DNA of 64,000 nt from Muricauda sp. SCSIO 65647. Lineage in GTDB: Bacteria > Bacteroidota > Bacteroidia > Flavobacteriales > Flavobacteriaceae. How positions within the stretch are numbered: the first letter of the stretch is position 1; the number at the start of each line of letters is the position of its first letter. The notes under the pieces are model-generated. The model worked only from the letters and a program-made list of their open reading frames with translations. It did no database searches and was not told the DNA's origin. Below, one piece after another: positions 7,960 to 17,298 of this stretch. The position numbers were made by a program, and so were the translations under genes. The stretch spans positions 3,169,501 to 3,233,500 of the forward strand of contig NZ_CP091037.1 in the NCBI RefSeq assembly GCF_021534965.1, given 5' to 3'.

Positions 7960-9186
7960 ATGAAAAGAACATTTCTTGTGCCGGTACTTTTGTTGCTGGT
8001 CACTACATTGACATTTTCACAGGGAAACACCGAATATACGGGTGGTTATAAAGTAAAATTTAACGAAGATGGCTCAAAGTATCTACGAATAATTGCTTGG
8101 GGCCAGTTTTGGGCACAATACAACGATAACGTTTCTGACGAAGAAAGCCAACTGAACCTAAGTGTAAGAAGGGCTCGGCTTTTGACATTTACCCAATTGA
8201 ACAAAAAGTTTATGATCTTGACCCATTTCGGACTCAACTCATTGAATGGTGAAAATCAAAGTCCGACAGGTACAGGCCCAAATTCACAATTGTTTTTTCA
8301 TGGTTTTTGGGGAGAATGGTCATATGCAAAAGATCACCAAATGGGGGCGGGCTTACACTATTGGAACGGCATCTCCAGGCTGAATAGTCAGAGTACGCTC
8401 AATTTCATGACTTTAGACAACAACAGACAATCATGGGCGGTTTTGGGCCTATCAGATCAATTTGCCAGGCATATTGGCATTTATATCAAGGGCAAGTTTG
8501 GCAAGTTCTTCTACAATTTGTCATTAGATGAAGCCGTTGCCGATAATCTACAGGAAAATGTCGATCCCGTACTAAATGGGCCAGCAGTTTATGCCGGTAG
8601 ACGACTCTTGGGATCGAGGGATGCGGGAAAATTGGTACAAGGTTATTTCTCGTACAATTTCTTGGATCAAGAATCAAACTTTTTACCTTACAAGGTGGGT
8701 ACCTATTTGGGCAGTAAGACGATATTCAATATCGGTGCGGGATTTTTGGCACATCCAAACGGTTCGGTCATTGCCGATGCAGGAGGAGATCTGCAAGGTG
8801 AGGATGTAAACATTTTTGCGGTCGATGCCTTCTATGACGCCCCCTTGGGCCAAGATGGTTCTGCCATTACCGCTTATGCCGTGTATCAGAACAATGATTA
8901 TGGCGAAGATTTTAATTTCGGACCGTATGCTACGGGAAATATGCTGTACGGCCATGTGGGGTATTTGGTGCCCGGACCAAAAGACAAAACCCGTTTTCAG
9001 CCCTACCTGTCTTACAACACAAGAACGATAGATGCCATAGATGACAATGCCACCAGATTTGGGATCGGGGCCAATATTTTCATGACGGGCCACCATTCTA
9101 AGCTGAGTTTTGAATATTCCAACTCAAAAGTTGGAGATGGCGATAGTACCGGGGTTTTGACCCTTCAAGCAATGATTTACTTATAA
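7960..9186 (+). CDS. Outer-membrane porin (phosphate-selective porin O/P-like)
   Basis: A 408-residue beta-barrel with a clear signal peptide (residues 1-20, cleaved near TFSQ) and alternating polar/hydrophobic strands rich in aromatic girdle residues, ending in MIYL as expected for an outer-membrane barrel. The LRIIAWGQFWAQYNDN start and SVRRARLLTFTQL segment are typical of Bacteroidota porins of the OprO/OprP group. It is followed after 11 bases by the DUF4212 gene, so it probably admits the carboxylate carried by the symporter. Confidence 0.85.
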   Translation: MKRTFLVPVLLLLVTTLTFSQGNTEYTGGYKVKFNEDGSKYLRIIAWGQFWAQYNDNVSDEESQLNLSVRRARLLTFTQLNKKFMILTHFGLNSLNGENQSPTGTGPNSQLFFHGFWGEWSYAKDHQMGAGLHYWNGISRLNSQSTLNFMTLDNNRQSWAVLGLSDQFARHIGIYIKGKFGKFFYNLSLDEAVADNLQENVDPVLNGPAVYAGRRLLGSRDAGKLVQGYFSYNFLDQESNFLPYKVGTYLGSKTIFNIGAGFLAHPNGSVIADAGGDLQGEDVNIFAVDAFYDAPLGQDGSAITAYAVYQNNDYGEDFNFGPYATGNMLYGHVGYLVPGPKDKTRFQPYLSYNTRTIDAIDDNATRFGIGANIFMTGHHSKLSFEYSNSKVGDGDSTGVLTLQAMIYL

Positions 9187-9197
9187 ACCAACAAATT

Positions 9198-9461
9198 ATG
9201 ACAGAAAAACAACAAAAGGCCACGGCCTATTGGAAAGAGAACCTTAAATACTTGGTCATCTTATTGACAATTTGGTTTTTGGTCTCTTATGGTGCCGGCA
9301 TCATTTTTAAGGATGCTTTGAACAACATTCGCATTGGCGGATTCAAACTCGGATTTTGGTTTGCCCAACAGGGATCCATATACGTATTCGTAGTCTTGAT
9401 ATTCGTTTATGTACGCTTGATGAACAAACTGGATAAAAAATACGGGTACGACGAAGATTAA
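9198..9461 (+). CDS. DUF4212 protein, small subunit of the Na+/solute symporter
   Basis: An 87-residue protein with two membrane segments (about 20-37 and 50-72), the conserved YWKENLKYL start, and a charged C-terminus. DUF4212 proteins are encoded immediately before a sodium:solute symporter and are treated as its small subunit. Here the symporter starts 22 bases downstream. Function follows mainly from that invariant pairing. Confidence 0.85.
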   Translation: MTEKQQKATAYWKENLKYLVILLTIWFLVSYGAGIIFKDALNNIRIGGFKLGFWFAQQGSIYVFVVLIFVYVRLMNKLDKKYGYDED

Positions 9462-9483
9462 CTAACCGACAAAACTAAAAATC

Positions 9484-11190
9484 ATGGATGTACAACTTTG
9501 GACATATATTTTGGTGGGTATCACTTTTGCCATTTACATAGGCATTGCCATTTGGTCAAAAGCGGCCTCTACCAAAGAATTCTACGTCGCCGGCGGTGGT
9601 GTTTCGCCATTGGCCAATGGTATGGCGACCGCTGCAGACTGGATGTCAGCGGCCTCATTTATCTCAATGGCGGGTATCATTTCCTTCGCTGGCTACGATG
9701 GTGCCGTCTACCTGATGGGTTGGACAGGGGGTTATGTGCTTCTGGCATTGCTTCTGGCGCCCTATCTTCGAAAATTCGGAAAGTTCACCGTACCTGATTT
9801 CATTGGGGAAAGATACTATTCAAAGACCGCTAGGGTAGTTGCGGTGGTTTGCGCCTTGATAGTCTCATTCACTTATGTGGCGGGCCAAATGCGGGGCGTG
9901 GGCATTGTCTTTTCAAGATTTCTCGAGGTAGATATCAACACCGGCGTGGTCATCGGTATGGTAATCGTTTTGTTCTATGCCGTATTGGGCGGCATGAAGG
10001 GCATTACCTATACCCAAGTGGCGCAGTATTGCGTATTGATCTTTGCCTTCATGGTACCGGCGATTTTCATTTCGATTCAGATGACGGGAAATCCGGTTCC
10101 ACAACTTGGGTTCGGTGGAACTTTGGCCGATGGCACCTATCTTCTTGATAAACTCGACGGACTGTCAACTGAACTCGGTTTTGCTGAATACACGAACGGG
10201 TCTAAAAGTTTGATAGATGTATTTGCCATAACATTTGCCTTAATGGTGGGCACAGCGGGTCTTCCCCATGTCATTGTTCGCTTTTTTACGGTGAAACGAG
10301 TGCGCGATGCCAGAAAATCAGCAGGTTTGGCCCTCTTGTTCATCGCTATTTTGTACACCACGGCACCTGCCGTTGCCGTATTCGCCAGAACCAATATGAT
10401 AGAGACGGTCAGTGATCAAGAATATGCAGCTATGCCCCAATGGTTCAAAAACTGGGAAGATACCGGCCTTTTAAAATTTGATGACAAAAATTCCGATGGA
10501 AAAATTCAGTATGTCGCAGATGCGACCATCAATGAATTGACCGTTGACCGCGACATCATGGTATTGGCAAATCCTGAAATTGCAAATTTGCCCGCTTGGG
10601 TAATTGCCTTGGTGGCCGCAGGTGGTTTGGCAGCGGCCCTATCGACTGCCGCCGGACTTTTACTGGTGATTTCATCTTCAGTTTCACACGATTTGATCAA
10701 GAACGTGTTCAATCCCGATCTTTCAGAAAAAGGAGAGCTTTGGGCCGCACGTATTTCAGCCGTTGGCGCTGTAATCATCGCGGGGTACTTCGGTATCAAC
10801 CCTCCAGGCTTTGTCGCGGCCGTGGTGGCACTGGCCTTCGGTTTGGCAGCGGCATCTTTCTTCCCGGCCATTATCTTGGGTATCTTCTACAAAAAGATGA
10901 ACAGCAAGGGCGCCATTGCCGGTATGATAGTCGGTATATCGCTGATGTTGTTCTACATGCTCAAGTTCAAGTTCGGCATTTTTGATGGTGGAAAAGAGGC
11001 AGTCGCAGGATTGAAAGATGGCTGGTGGTTCGGTATTTCGCCCGAAGGTTTTGGAACCATAGCCATGGTGGTCAACTTCGCAGTGGCCCTTATAGTGAAT
11101 AAATTCACTGAAGAACCACCGGAAGATGTACAAGATATCGTTGAGAACATCAGAATTCCCAGTGGAGCTGGTGAAGCCACTTCACATTGA
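9484..11190 (+). CDS. Sodium:solute symporter, probable acetate/short carboxylate transporter (ActP-like)
   Basis: A 568-residue SSS-family transporter with 12-13 predicted membrane segments. The AADWMSAASFISMAG block after the first helix and the GLAAALSTAAGLLLVISSS block (about residues 380-398) are hallmarks of the acetate/propionate-type (ActP, VC_2705-like) branch. A hydrophilic loop at about 300-360 contains a DKNSDGK acidic stretch. The DUF4212 partner, upstream porin and downstream acs support acetate or a related acid as substrate. A terminator-like hairpin follows. Confidence 0.88.
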   Translation: MDVQLWTYILVGITFAIYIGIAIWSKAASTKEFYVAGGGVSPLANGMATAADWMSAASFISMAGIISFAGYDGAVYLMGWTGGYVLLALLLAPYLRKFGKFTVPDFIGERYYSKTARVVAVVCALIVSFTYVAGQMRGVGIVFSRFLEVDINTGVVIGMVIVLFYAVLGGMKGITYTQVAQYCVLIFAFMVPAIFISIQMTGNPVPQLGFGGTLADGTYLLDKLDGLSTELGFAEYTNGSKSLIDVFAITFALMVGTAGLPHVIVRFFTVKRVRDARKSAGLALLFIAILYTTAPAVAVFARTNMIETVSDQEYAAMPQWFKNWEDTGLLKFDDKNSDGKIQYVADATINELTVDRDIMVLANPEIANLPAWVIALVAAGGLAAALSTAAGLLLVISSSVSHDLIKNVFNPDLSEKGELWAARISAVGAVIIAGYFGINPPGFVAAVVALAFGLAAASFFPAIILGIFYKKMNSKGAIAGMIVGISLMLFYMLKFKFGIFDGGKEAVAGLKDGWWFGISPEGFGTIAMVVNFAVALIVNKFTEEPPEDVQDIVENIRIPSGAGEATSH

Positions 11191-11214
11191 TTATATTTAG
11201 TTGGTTATATAAAG

Positions 11215-11245
11215 CGGTGTGGTATGTGTATGCCGCACCGTTTTT
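11215..11245 (+). terminator. Intrinsic terminator or attenuator after the symporter
   Basis: CGGTGTGGTAT (11215-11225) pairs with ATGCCGCACCG (11230-11240) through 11 pairs including two G-U, with a GTGT loop, followed by TTTTT. It divides the transport genes from the sensor genes on the same strand. Confidence 0.75.
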
Positions 11246-11271
11246 GTAATTTTAAGTGAACGACCCAACCC

Positions 11272-11472
11272 ATGAAAATGAAAAAAAGGCATCAACAAAA
11301 ATTGGTGGTGATGGCATTGGTACTTTTCTTTCTTTGGAATGTGCCATTCGTCTCCCTTTTCGATTCTGATTTCCAAGTTTTTGGTTTTCCGGTCTTTTAT
11401 GTTTTCATTTTTTTGAGTTGGTCGATCGCCATTATCGCTTCATACATCATTCTCAGAAAATTCTATGAGTAA
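11272..11472 (+). CDS. Small two-helix membrane protein preceding the symporter-kinase
   Basis: A 66-residue protein with two hydrophobic segments (about 10-28 and 39-61) joined by a short loop FDSDFQVFG, and basic residues at the N-terminus. The end overlaps the start of the symporter-kinase gene by eight bases, indicating translational coupling. It resembles the DUF3311-like and DUF4212-like small proteins placed before SSS-family genes, and may be a subunit of the sensor's transporter domain. Exact family uncertain. Confidence 0.7.
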   Translation: MKMKKRHQQKLVVMALVLFFLWNVPFVSLFDSDFQVFGFPVFYVFIFLSWSIAIIASYIILRKFYE

Positions 11473-14152
11473 TTATGTACTGATACTGATTATCATTGCC
11501 TATTTGGCATTTCTCTTTTTCTTGGCCTATTGGTCTGAAAAAAAGAGCCAAAGCCGATGGGTCGACAACCCTTATGTTTATGTGTTGTCTTTGGCGGTTT
11601 ATTGCACGGCCTGGACCTATTATGGCAGTGTTGGCATTGCATCAAAATCAGGAATAAGCTTTTTGGCCATTTACTTGGGTCCGGTAATCGCTTTACCTCT
11701 TTGGATCGTTTTGATGCGTAAAATCATCCGCATATCAAAACAGCACAAAATTTCAAGTATTGCAGACTTCGTTTCGTTGCGTTATGGAAATAACAGATTC
11801 TTGGGGGCTTTGGTCACATTGACCTGCCTTTTGGCCATAATCCCATATATTTCCCTGCAGCTAAAAGCGGTCTCTGAAACCTTTGCCCTGGTTTCTAAGG
11901 AAGATAGCTATGTCGCAACAGGGGTATTCGATGATTCCACTTTCTATATCGCTCTGTTGATCGCGGTCTTTGTCGCTTTTTTCGGAACACGTTCTACAGA
12001 TGCGTCCCAGGGCAAAAGGGGCATCATTGCCACAGTGGCCCTAGAGTCTATCATAAAACTTGTTTTTTTTCTTGTCATCGGAGTTTTTGTGGTGTACTTT
12101 CTGTTTGATGGAACTACAGATCTATATCAAAAGGCATCGCAAACGGCAAATTTTGAACAATTGACCTCGTTCGGTAATTTAGAAAATGGGTTTAATTGGA
12201 TGTTCACCATTTTACTCTCTTTTTTCGCCATTTTCTTATTGCCAAGACAATTTCATGTGGCCGTGGTCGAAAATCAAGATGTGAACCATCTAAAAAAAGC
12301 CATTTGGATGTTTCCACTGTATTTGCTGCTTTTCAATGTTTTCGTAATTTTTGTTGCTTGGGCGGGAAACCTAAGTTTTTCAGAGTCGGTCAATCACGAT
12401 TATTACTCCTTGCTTTTACCACTTAAAGAAGGTAATATATTGCTCTCGTTATTGGTTTTTATAGGCGGGTTTTCGGCGGTGATTTCCATGATCGTGGTTT
12501 CTACGCTCGCCCTTTCGACCATGGTGAGCAATAACATCATCATTCCCTATGGTTTTATAAAGAAATTGGTTGAGGGCAACCCAGAGGCCAATGCGAAAAG
12601 CATCAAGAATATCAGAAGAATCGCCATTTTTCTGTTGATAATCGTATCGTATTTCTTTTACGTTCAGTTTTCGACCCAGCTTTCGCTGTATTCAATTGGG
12701 TTGATCTCATTTGTCATTATAGCGCAATTGGCACCATCGTTCTTTTTGGGACTTTTTTGGCGCAGGGGTACGGCAAGGGCGGCCCATGTGGGCATGTTGA
12801 TCGGAATAGCCGTGGTTGCCTATACCCTTCTGCTTCCCATTATCGTCAACGTGGTTTCCCCAGGTTCAGATCTGATTGAAAATGGCTTGTTCGGCTACGC
12901 TTGGCTAAAGCCCTCCCAGCTGTTCGGAATCGACTATTTGACCCCTGAGAGCAATGCTTTTTTATGGAGCATGAGCTTTAACACCTCTGCTTTTGTAGGG
13001 CTGTCTTTATTGGCAAAGGGCAACTATAGGGAGCGAAATTACGCTGAGATGTTCGTACATCATGAAAACTATGAGAACCTTCAAGAAGATGCCTTTGTAT
13101 GGAAAGGGGAGGCCTATGTGGCAGATATCAAAAGATTGTTGACCCGCTTTCTGGGAGAAGACCGCACACAACGCGCCCTTTCAGTTTTCAATAAGCGTTA
13201 TAACATTTCAGAACAAGAAGAAAAAGCAGATTCTAGATTGATAAACTTTTCTGAAAAACTGCTTACCGGATCTATAGGAAGCGCATCTGCCAAAATTCTG
13301 TTGTCATCGGTCTCAAAAGAGACACCTATCGGTTTGATGGAAGTGCTCAATATTTTGGAAGAGAACAAAGAGACCAAGGCGAACAATAGATTGTTGATGG
13401 AAAAATCTGAAGAACTGTCCCGTATGGCTACCCAATTGCAATCGGCCAATGAAGAATTGCGCGTTCACGATAGGCTCAAAGATGAGTTTTTGGATACTGT
13501 CGCACATGAACTCAAAACGCCCATCACATCCATAAAGGCGGCGTCAGAAGTTCTTGAAGATGAAAACATGCCTTCTGAACTAAGGCAACAGTTCTTGCAA
13601 AATATAAGCAAAGATACCGACCGATTGGCTAAATTGATCCATAATATTTTGGATTTGGAAAAGCTGTCCTCCAACAGAACAGAACTCGATCTACAGTCTC
13701 GAAAAATTAACGACACCATACGTAAGGCGATCAATGGCATTGAACAGATTGCCGTTAAAAAAGGGGTAGCGGTACACTTTGAGGCAGCTGAGTATTTAGA
13801 AGGGCTTTATGACGAAGACCGCATTCTTCAAGTACTCACCAACCTTTTGTCCAATTCCTTGAAATTTACTGAAAAGGAAAAAGGCATTATCAAGATACTA
13901 TTGGAAGAAAAAGAGCAAGAAATAACCATTTGTGTTGAGGATAACGGGCGCGGTATAGCTTCTGAAGACCATAAGTATATTTTTGAAAAATTTTTTCAAT
14001 CGAGAAACCAAAACATAAAAAAGCCACAGGGCAGTGGTTTTGGCCTGGCCATTTGCAAAAAAATTGTAGAAGGCCACAGGGGTCGCATATGGGCAGACCA
14101 AAAGTTTGATGGAGGTGCTAGATTGATGTTTACAATACCCAAGGCAAGATGA
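11465..14152 (+). CDS. SSS-type sensor histidine kinase (CrbS/CbrA-like)
   Basis: An 895-residue protein joining a complete Na+/solute-symporter domain (about 1-520, roughly 13 helices) to a linker coiled coil (about 620-670), a HisKA domain with the phospho-acceptor His681 in VAHELKTPITS, and a HATPase_c domain (N box VLTNLLSNSLKFT, G boxes DNGRGI and GSGFGLAICKKIV). CbrA and CrbS proteins have this plan; CrbS controls acetyl-CoA synthetase in Vibrio and Pseudomonas. A four-base ATGA overlap couples it to the response regulator, with acs following, strongly suggesting the same role. Confidence 0.92.
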   Translation: MSNYVLILIIIAYLAFLFFLAYWSEKKSQSRWVDNPYVYVLSLAVYCTAWTYYGSVGIASKSGISFLAIYLGPVIALPLWIVLMRKIIRISKQHKISSIADFVSLRYGNNRFLGALVTLTCLLAIIPYISLQLKAVSETFALVSKEDSYVATGVFDDSTFYIALLIAVFVAFFGTRSTDASQGKRGIIATVALESIIKLVFFLVIGVFVVYFLFDGTTDLYQKASQTANFEQLTSFGNLENGFNWMFTILLSFFAIFLLPRQFHVAVVENQDVNHLKKAIWMFPLYLLLFNVFVIFVAWAGNLSFSESVNHDYYSLLLPLKEGNILLSLLVFIGGFSAVISMIVVSTLALSTMVSNNIIIPYGFIKKLVEGNPEANAKSIKNIRRIAIFLLIIVSYFFYVQFSTQLSLYSIGLISFVIIAQLAPSFFLGLFWRRGTARAAHVGMLIGIAVVAYTLLLPIIVNVVSPGSDLIENGLFGYAWLKPSQLFGIDYLTPESNAFLWSMSFNTSAFVGLSLLAKGNYRERNYAEMFVHHENYENLQEDAFVWKGEAYVADIKRLLTRFLGEDRTQRALSVFNKRYNISEQEEKADSRLINFSEKLLTGSIGSASAKILLSSVSKETPIGLMEVLNILEENKETKANNRLLMEKSEELSRMATQLQSANEELRVHDRLKDEFLDTVAHELKTPITSIKAASEVLEDENMPSELRQQFLQNISKDTDRLAKLIHNILDLEKLSSNRTELDLQSRKINDTIRKAINGIEQIAVKKGVAVHFEAAEYLEGLYDEDRILQVLTNLLSNSLKFTEKEKGIIKILLEEKEQEITICVEDNGRGIASEDHKYIFEKFFQSRNQNIKKPQGSGFGLAICKKIVEGHRGRIWADQKFDGGARLMFTIPKAR

Positions 14153-14514
14153 GCAAAAAGATTTTGATCGTAGATGACGAACCCAACATTGTGATGTCTT
14201 TGGAATATGCTTTCAAAAAGAAAGATTTTGAGGTCTTTATCGCAAGAGACGGTACGGAAGCATTGGATATCGCGGGCGAAGAACTTCCAAATGTCATTCT
14301 TTTGGATATCATGATGCCCAAAATGGACGGCTATGAAACCTTAAAGAAGCTAAGAAAAAACAAAGACTTAAAAGAGGCCAAAGTCATCTTTATTTCGGCC
14401 AAAAACAAACTGGATGACATTGAAAAAGGATTTGAACTAGGCGCCGACAGTTATATTACCAAACCATTTTCCATAAAAAAGGTGGTAACCGATGTCGAAA
14501 AAATGATTGTTTAA
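14149..14514 (+). CDS. Single-domain response regulator
   Basis: A 121-residue receiver domain with D9/D10, the phospho-acceptor D53 in LLDIMMPKMDG, the conserved Ser in FISAK and the KPF lysine near the end. No DNA-binding or enzymatic output domain follows: the protein stops just after the receiver. CrbR of Vibrio and Pseudomonas carries a LuxR-type output, so the partner that converts phosphorylation into transcription must be elsewhere. It is coupled to the kinase by ATGA overlap. Confidence 0.93.
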   Translation: MSKKILIVDDEPNIVMSLEYAFKKKDFEVFIARDGTEALDIAGEELPNVILLDIMMPKMDGYETLKKLRKNKDLKEAKVIFISAKNKLDDIEKGFELGADSYITKPFSIKKVVTDVEKMIV

Positions 14515-14554
14515 TACAGACTGAATATCAAATAAATGAACAAAAACCACTATC

Positions 14555-16462
14555 ATGAGTAATTATCACATAAAACATCTCGAAGAGTATTATCAAGTGT
14601 ATCGCAAGTCGGTAAGAAACCCGGAAAGCTTTTGGGAAGAAGTGGCCGAAGAGCATTTTGTCTGGCGTAAAAGATGGGACAAGGTACTGGAGTGGGATTT
14701 TACCAAGCCTGAGATCAAATGGTTTCAAGGAGCAAAATTGAACATTACCGAGAACTGCCTAGACCGTCATCTGCACATACGTGGCGATAAGACAGCCATA
14801 CTCTTTGAGCCCAATGATCCGAAAGAAGAGGCACGCCATATCACGTATAGGCAGTTGCATAGGCAGGTTTGTAAAATGGCCAATGTGCTCAAAGACAAAG
14901 GGGTGAAGAAAGGTGATAGGGTTTGTATTTACCTTCCCATGATTCCAGAATTGGCGGTTTCTGTATTGGCCTGTGCCCGCATTGGTGCCATACACTCTGT
15001 AGTGTTTGCCGGATTTTCATCCACAGCACTGGCCACCCGAATCAACGATTGTGATGCCACCATGGTAATTACCTCTGATGGCTCTTTCCGTGGCAACAAG
15101 ACCATAGATTTAAAGGGCATAGTTGATGAGGCCTTAGACCAGTGCAAGGGCGTCAAGACAGTACTTGTCGTGAAGCGAACAGGCGATAAAATCGACTTGA
15201 AAGATGGGCGTGACCATTGGCTTCAACCTTTGTTGGACAAAGCCTATGCCGATTACACGGCCGAGATTATGGAGGCTGAAGACCCATTGTTCATTCTCTA
15301 TACATCGGGTTCTACTGGAAAGCCTAAGGGCATGATGCATAGCACGGCAGGATATATGGTCTATACGGCCTATACCTTTAAAAACGTATTTCAGTACCGT
15401 GAAGATGACGTGTATTGGTGTACGGCCGATATAGGTTGGATTACGGGGCATTCGTACATTGTGTATGGCCCGTTGGCCAATGGGGCCACTACGGTCATGT
15501 TCGAGGGGGTTCCCTCTTTTCCTGATTTTGGGCGATTTTGGGAAATTGTGGAAAAACACAAAATCAACCAATTCTACACCGCTCCGACAGCAATTCGCGC
15601 ACTGGCCAAAGAGAATCTTGATTTCGTCAACAACTATGACCTTTCGAGCTTAAAGGTCTTGGGTACGGTAGGTGAGCCCATCAATGAAGAGGCATGGCAC
15701 TGGTACAACGACCATGTCGGCGATAAGAAAAGTCCGATTGTAGATACTTGGTGGCAGACCGAGACAGGAGGAATCCTTATTTCGCCCATTCCATTTTCTA
15801 CACCGACCAAACCGACCTATGCGACCTTGCCCATGCCAGGGGTACAACCCGCGTTGATGGATGATAATGGCGATGAGATTTCAGGAAACCCGGCTGAGGG
15901 GAGACTGTGCATCAAATTTCCATGGCCCTCGATTGCCCGTACCATTTGGGGTGACCACAAGCGGTATAAGGATACTTATTTCTCTGCGTTCGCAAATAAT
16001 TATTTTACCGGTGATGGCGCCCTTCGAGATGAGGTGGGCTATTACAGAATTACCGGTAGGGTCGATGATGTCATTATCGTTTCGGGCCATAATTTGGGTA
16101 CGGCACCAATCGAAGATGCCATTAACGAACATCCTGCCGTGGCAGAATCTGCCATTGTCGGTTTTCCCCACGATATTAAGGGTAATGCGCTCTATGGATA
16201 TGTAATACTCAAAGAAACAGGAGAAACGCGTGACAGGGATAATTTGAGAAAAGAGATCAATCAACAGATTTCTGACAAAATAGGGCCCATTGCCAAGCTG
16301 AACAAAATTCAATTCGTACCCGGGCTTCCCAAAACACGTAGTGGAAAGATCATGCGAAGGATATTGAGAAAAATTGCTTCCAAAGATACCGGTAATCTAG
16401 GTGACACCTCGACTTTGTTAAACCCAGAAGTAGTAGATCAGATTATGGAAGAGGCGCTTTAG
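14555..16462 (+). CDS. acs: Acetate-CoA ligase (acetyl-CoA synthetase)
   Basis: A 635-residue AMP-forming acetyl-CoA synthetase making acetyl-CoA from acetate, ATP and CoA. It has the P-loop YTSGSTGKPKGMMH, the TWWQTETGG substrate/adenylate motif, the YYRITGRVDDVIIVSGHN hinge, and the C-terminal PKTRSGKIMRR with catalytic Lys598, the residue acetylated to silence Acs in many bacteria. Full length. It follows the regulator after 40 bases without an obvious terminator and ends in a four-base overlap with the opposing exonuclease gene. Confidence 0.97.
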   Translation: MSNYHIKHLEEYYQVYRKSVRNPESFWEEVAEEHFVWRKRWDKVLEWDFTKPEIKWFQGAKLNITENCLDRHLHIRGDKTAILFEPNDPKEEARHITYRQLHRQVCKMANVLKDKGVKKGDRVCIYLPMIPELAVSVLACARIGAIHSVVFAGFSSTALATRINDCDATMVITSDGSFRGNKTIDLKGIVDEALDQCKGVKTVLVVKRTGDKIDLKDGRDHWLQPLLDKAYADYTAEIMEAEDPLFILYTSGSTGKPKGMMHSTAGYMVYTAYTFKNVFQYREDDVYWCTADIGWITGHSYIVYGPLANGATTVMFEGVPSFPDFGRFWEIVEKHKINQFYTAPTAIRALAKENLDFVNNYDLSSLKVLGTVGEPINEEAWHWYNDHVGDKKSPIVDTWWQTETGGILISPIPFSTPTKPTYATLPMPGVQPALMDDNGDEISGNPAEGRLCIKFPWPSIARTIWGDHKRYKDTYFSAFANNYFTGDGALRDEVGYYRITGRVDDVIIVSGHNLGTAPIEDAINEHPAVAESAIVGFPHDIKGNALYGYVILKETGETRDRDNLRKEINQQISDKIGPIAKLNKIQFVPGLPKTRSGKIMRRILRKIASKDTGNLGDTSTLLNPEVVDQIMEEAL

Positions 16463-17127
16463 AAGCTGTTCCATAACCACCCAAACCTGTCTTTTTTCAG
16501 CAGTTGCTTTAGAGAGACAGGTTTTAATTTTTCCATGATATGAAGGAAGGCGATTGCAGTGATATAGGCATCTCCCAGAGCAGTGTGCCGATCTGTTTTG
16601 GGTATATTGAATGTATTGGCAAGTTCATCTAAACTGTAATGGCCTTCTTTTTTCCGTTTGCTTTTAGCAAGACTTTTGTTGTACAGTACCGAAGTATCCA
16701 ATTCTGGATTCTTCAACCTTGGAAGACCGTTACGTTTTAATGCTTCGTTGAGCATTCTTACATCAAAAGCGACATGATGTGCCACCAAAACCGATCTTTC
16801 CAATAATTTTAATGTGGTTTTTAAGGCTTCCAGTTCACCTATCTGCTCGATTTTGGTCTTTTTTAGAATGCCATGTATTTGAACTGTTTTTGAATCGAAG
16901 GTTTCTTGTTGCAAAAACAGCTCGAAAGAAGTTTTTGGGCTGATCGTTCCATTGCTGATTTTCAGCGCGCCAATACTCAGAATCCTATCTTTTTTGAAGT
17001 CAAATCCGGTGGTTTCCGTATCCAAGACAACAAAATCAACTTCTTCTATCTCGTCTGGCAGTGCCCTTTCGAAGGTGTCGGCATAGGTCTTCCAAAACTT
17101 GGGATAGGTATTTTTCTGTTTGGCCAT
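16459..17127 (-). CDS. DEDDh 3'-5' exonuclease (DnaQ/epsilon-like)
   Basis: A 222-residue exonuclease domain protein: ExoI motif VLDTETTGFD, ExoII VAHHVAFDVRMLNE and ExoIII HTALGDAYITA with the catalytic His and Asp. It resembles the proofreading epsilon subunit but lacks an extension for polymerase binding, and in Bacteroidota such stand-alone proteins commonly sit next to acs and the cNMP/CBS/DUF294 gene. Nucleic-acid substrate unknown. It converges on acs with a four-base overlap. Confidence 0.88.
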   Translation of the reverse strand: MAKQKNTYPKFWKTYADTFERALPDEIEEVDFVVLDTETTGFDFKKDRILSIGALKISNGTISPKTSFELFLQQETFDSKTVQIHGILKKTKIEQIGELEALKTTLKLLERSVLVAHHVAFDVRMLNEALKRNGLPRLKNPELDTSVLYNKSLAKSKRKKEGHYSLDELANTFNIPKTDRHTALGDAYITAIAFLHIMEKLKPVSLKQLLKKDRFGWLWNSF

Positions 17128-17130
17128 ATA

Positions 17131-17268
17131 TTAGAGGGTGTTCACATTAATCCAAAAACTACCTTTTTTGCCCTTCTTCCATTTTTCTTCATTGATTTTC
17201 TTAAGCGTGGCCGGGCTTTGTTTTGCTAAAACCGTTTCAAATGGCAAAAAAATAACTAAAAAATGCAT
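17131..17268 (-). CDS. Possible 45-residue ORF between DUF294 and exonuclease genes
   Basis: An ATG at 17268 opens a 45-codon frame ending three bases before the exonuclease ATG, on the same strand. The product has a short hydrophobic N-terminus (MHFLVIFLPFETVLA) and a lysine-rich C-terminus (KKINEEKWKKGKKGSFW), which looks composed rather than random. It fills most of an otherwise empty 171-base gap. No family recognised; the evidence is position and composition only. Confidence 0.38.
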   Translation of the reverse strand: MHFLVIFLPFETVLAKQSPATLKKINEEKWKKGKKGSFWINVNTL

Positions 17269-17298
17269 GGTTCTCGTCTAATATTGACACTCCGTAGA

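Noticed and set aside
17131-17298. Small RNA between the exonuclease and DUF294 genes
   Set aside because: No hairpin with T run and no promoter-like element within the gap; the ORF explanation is slightly better.
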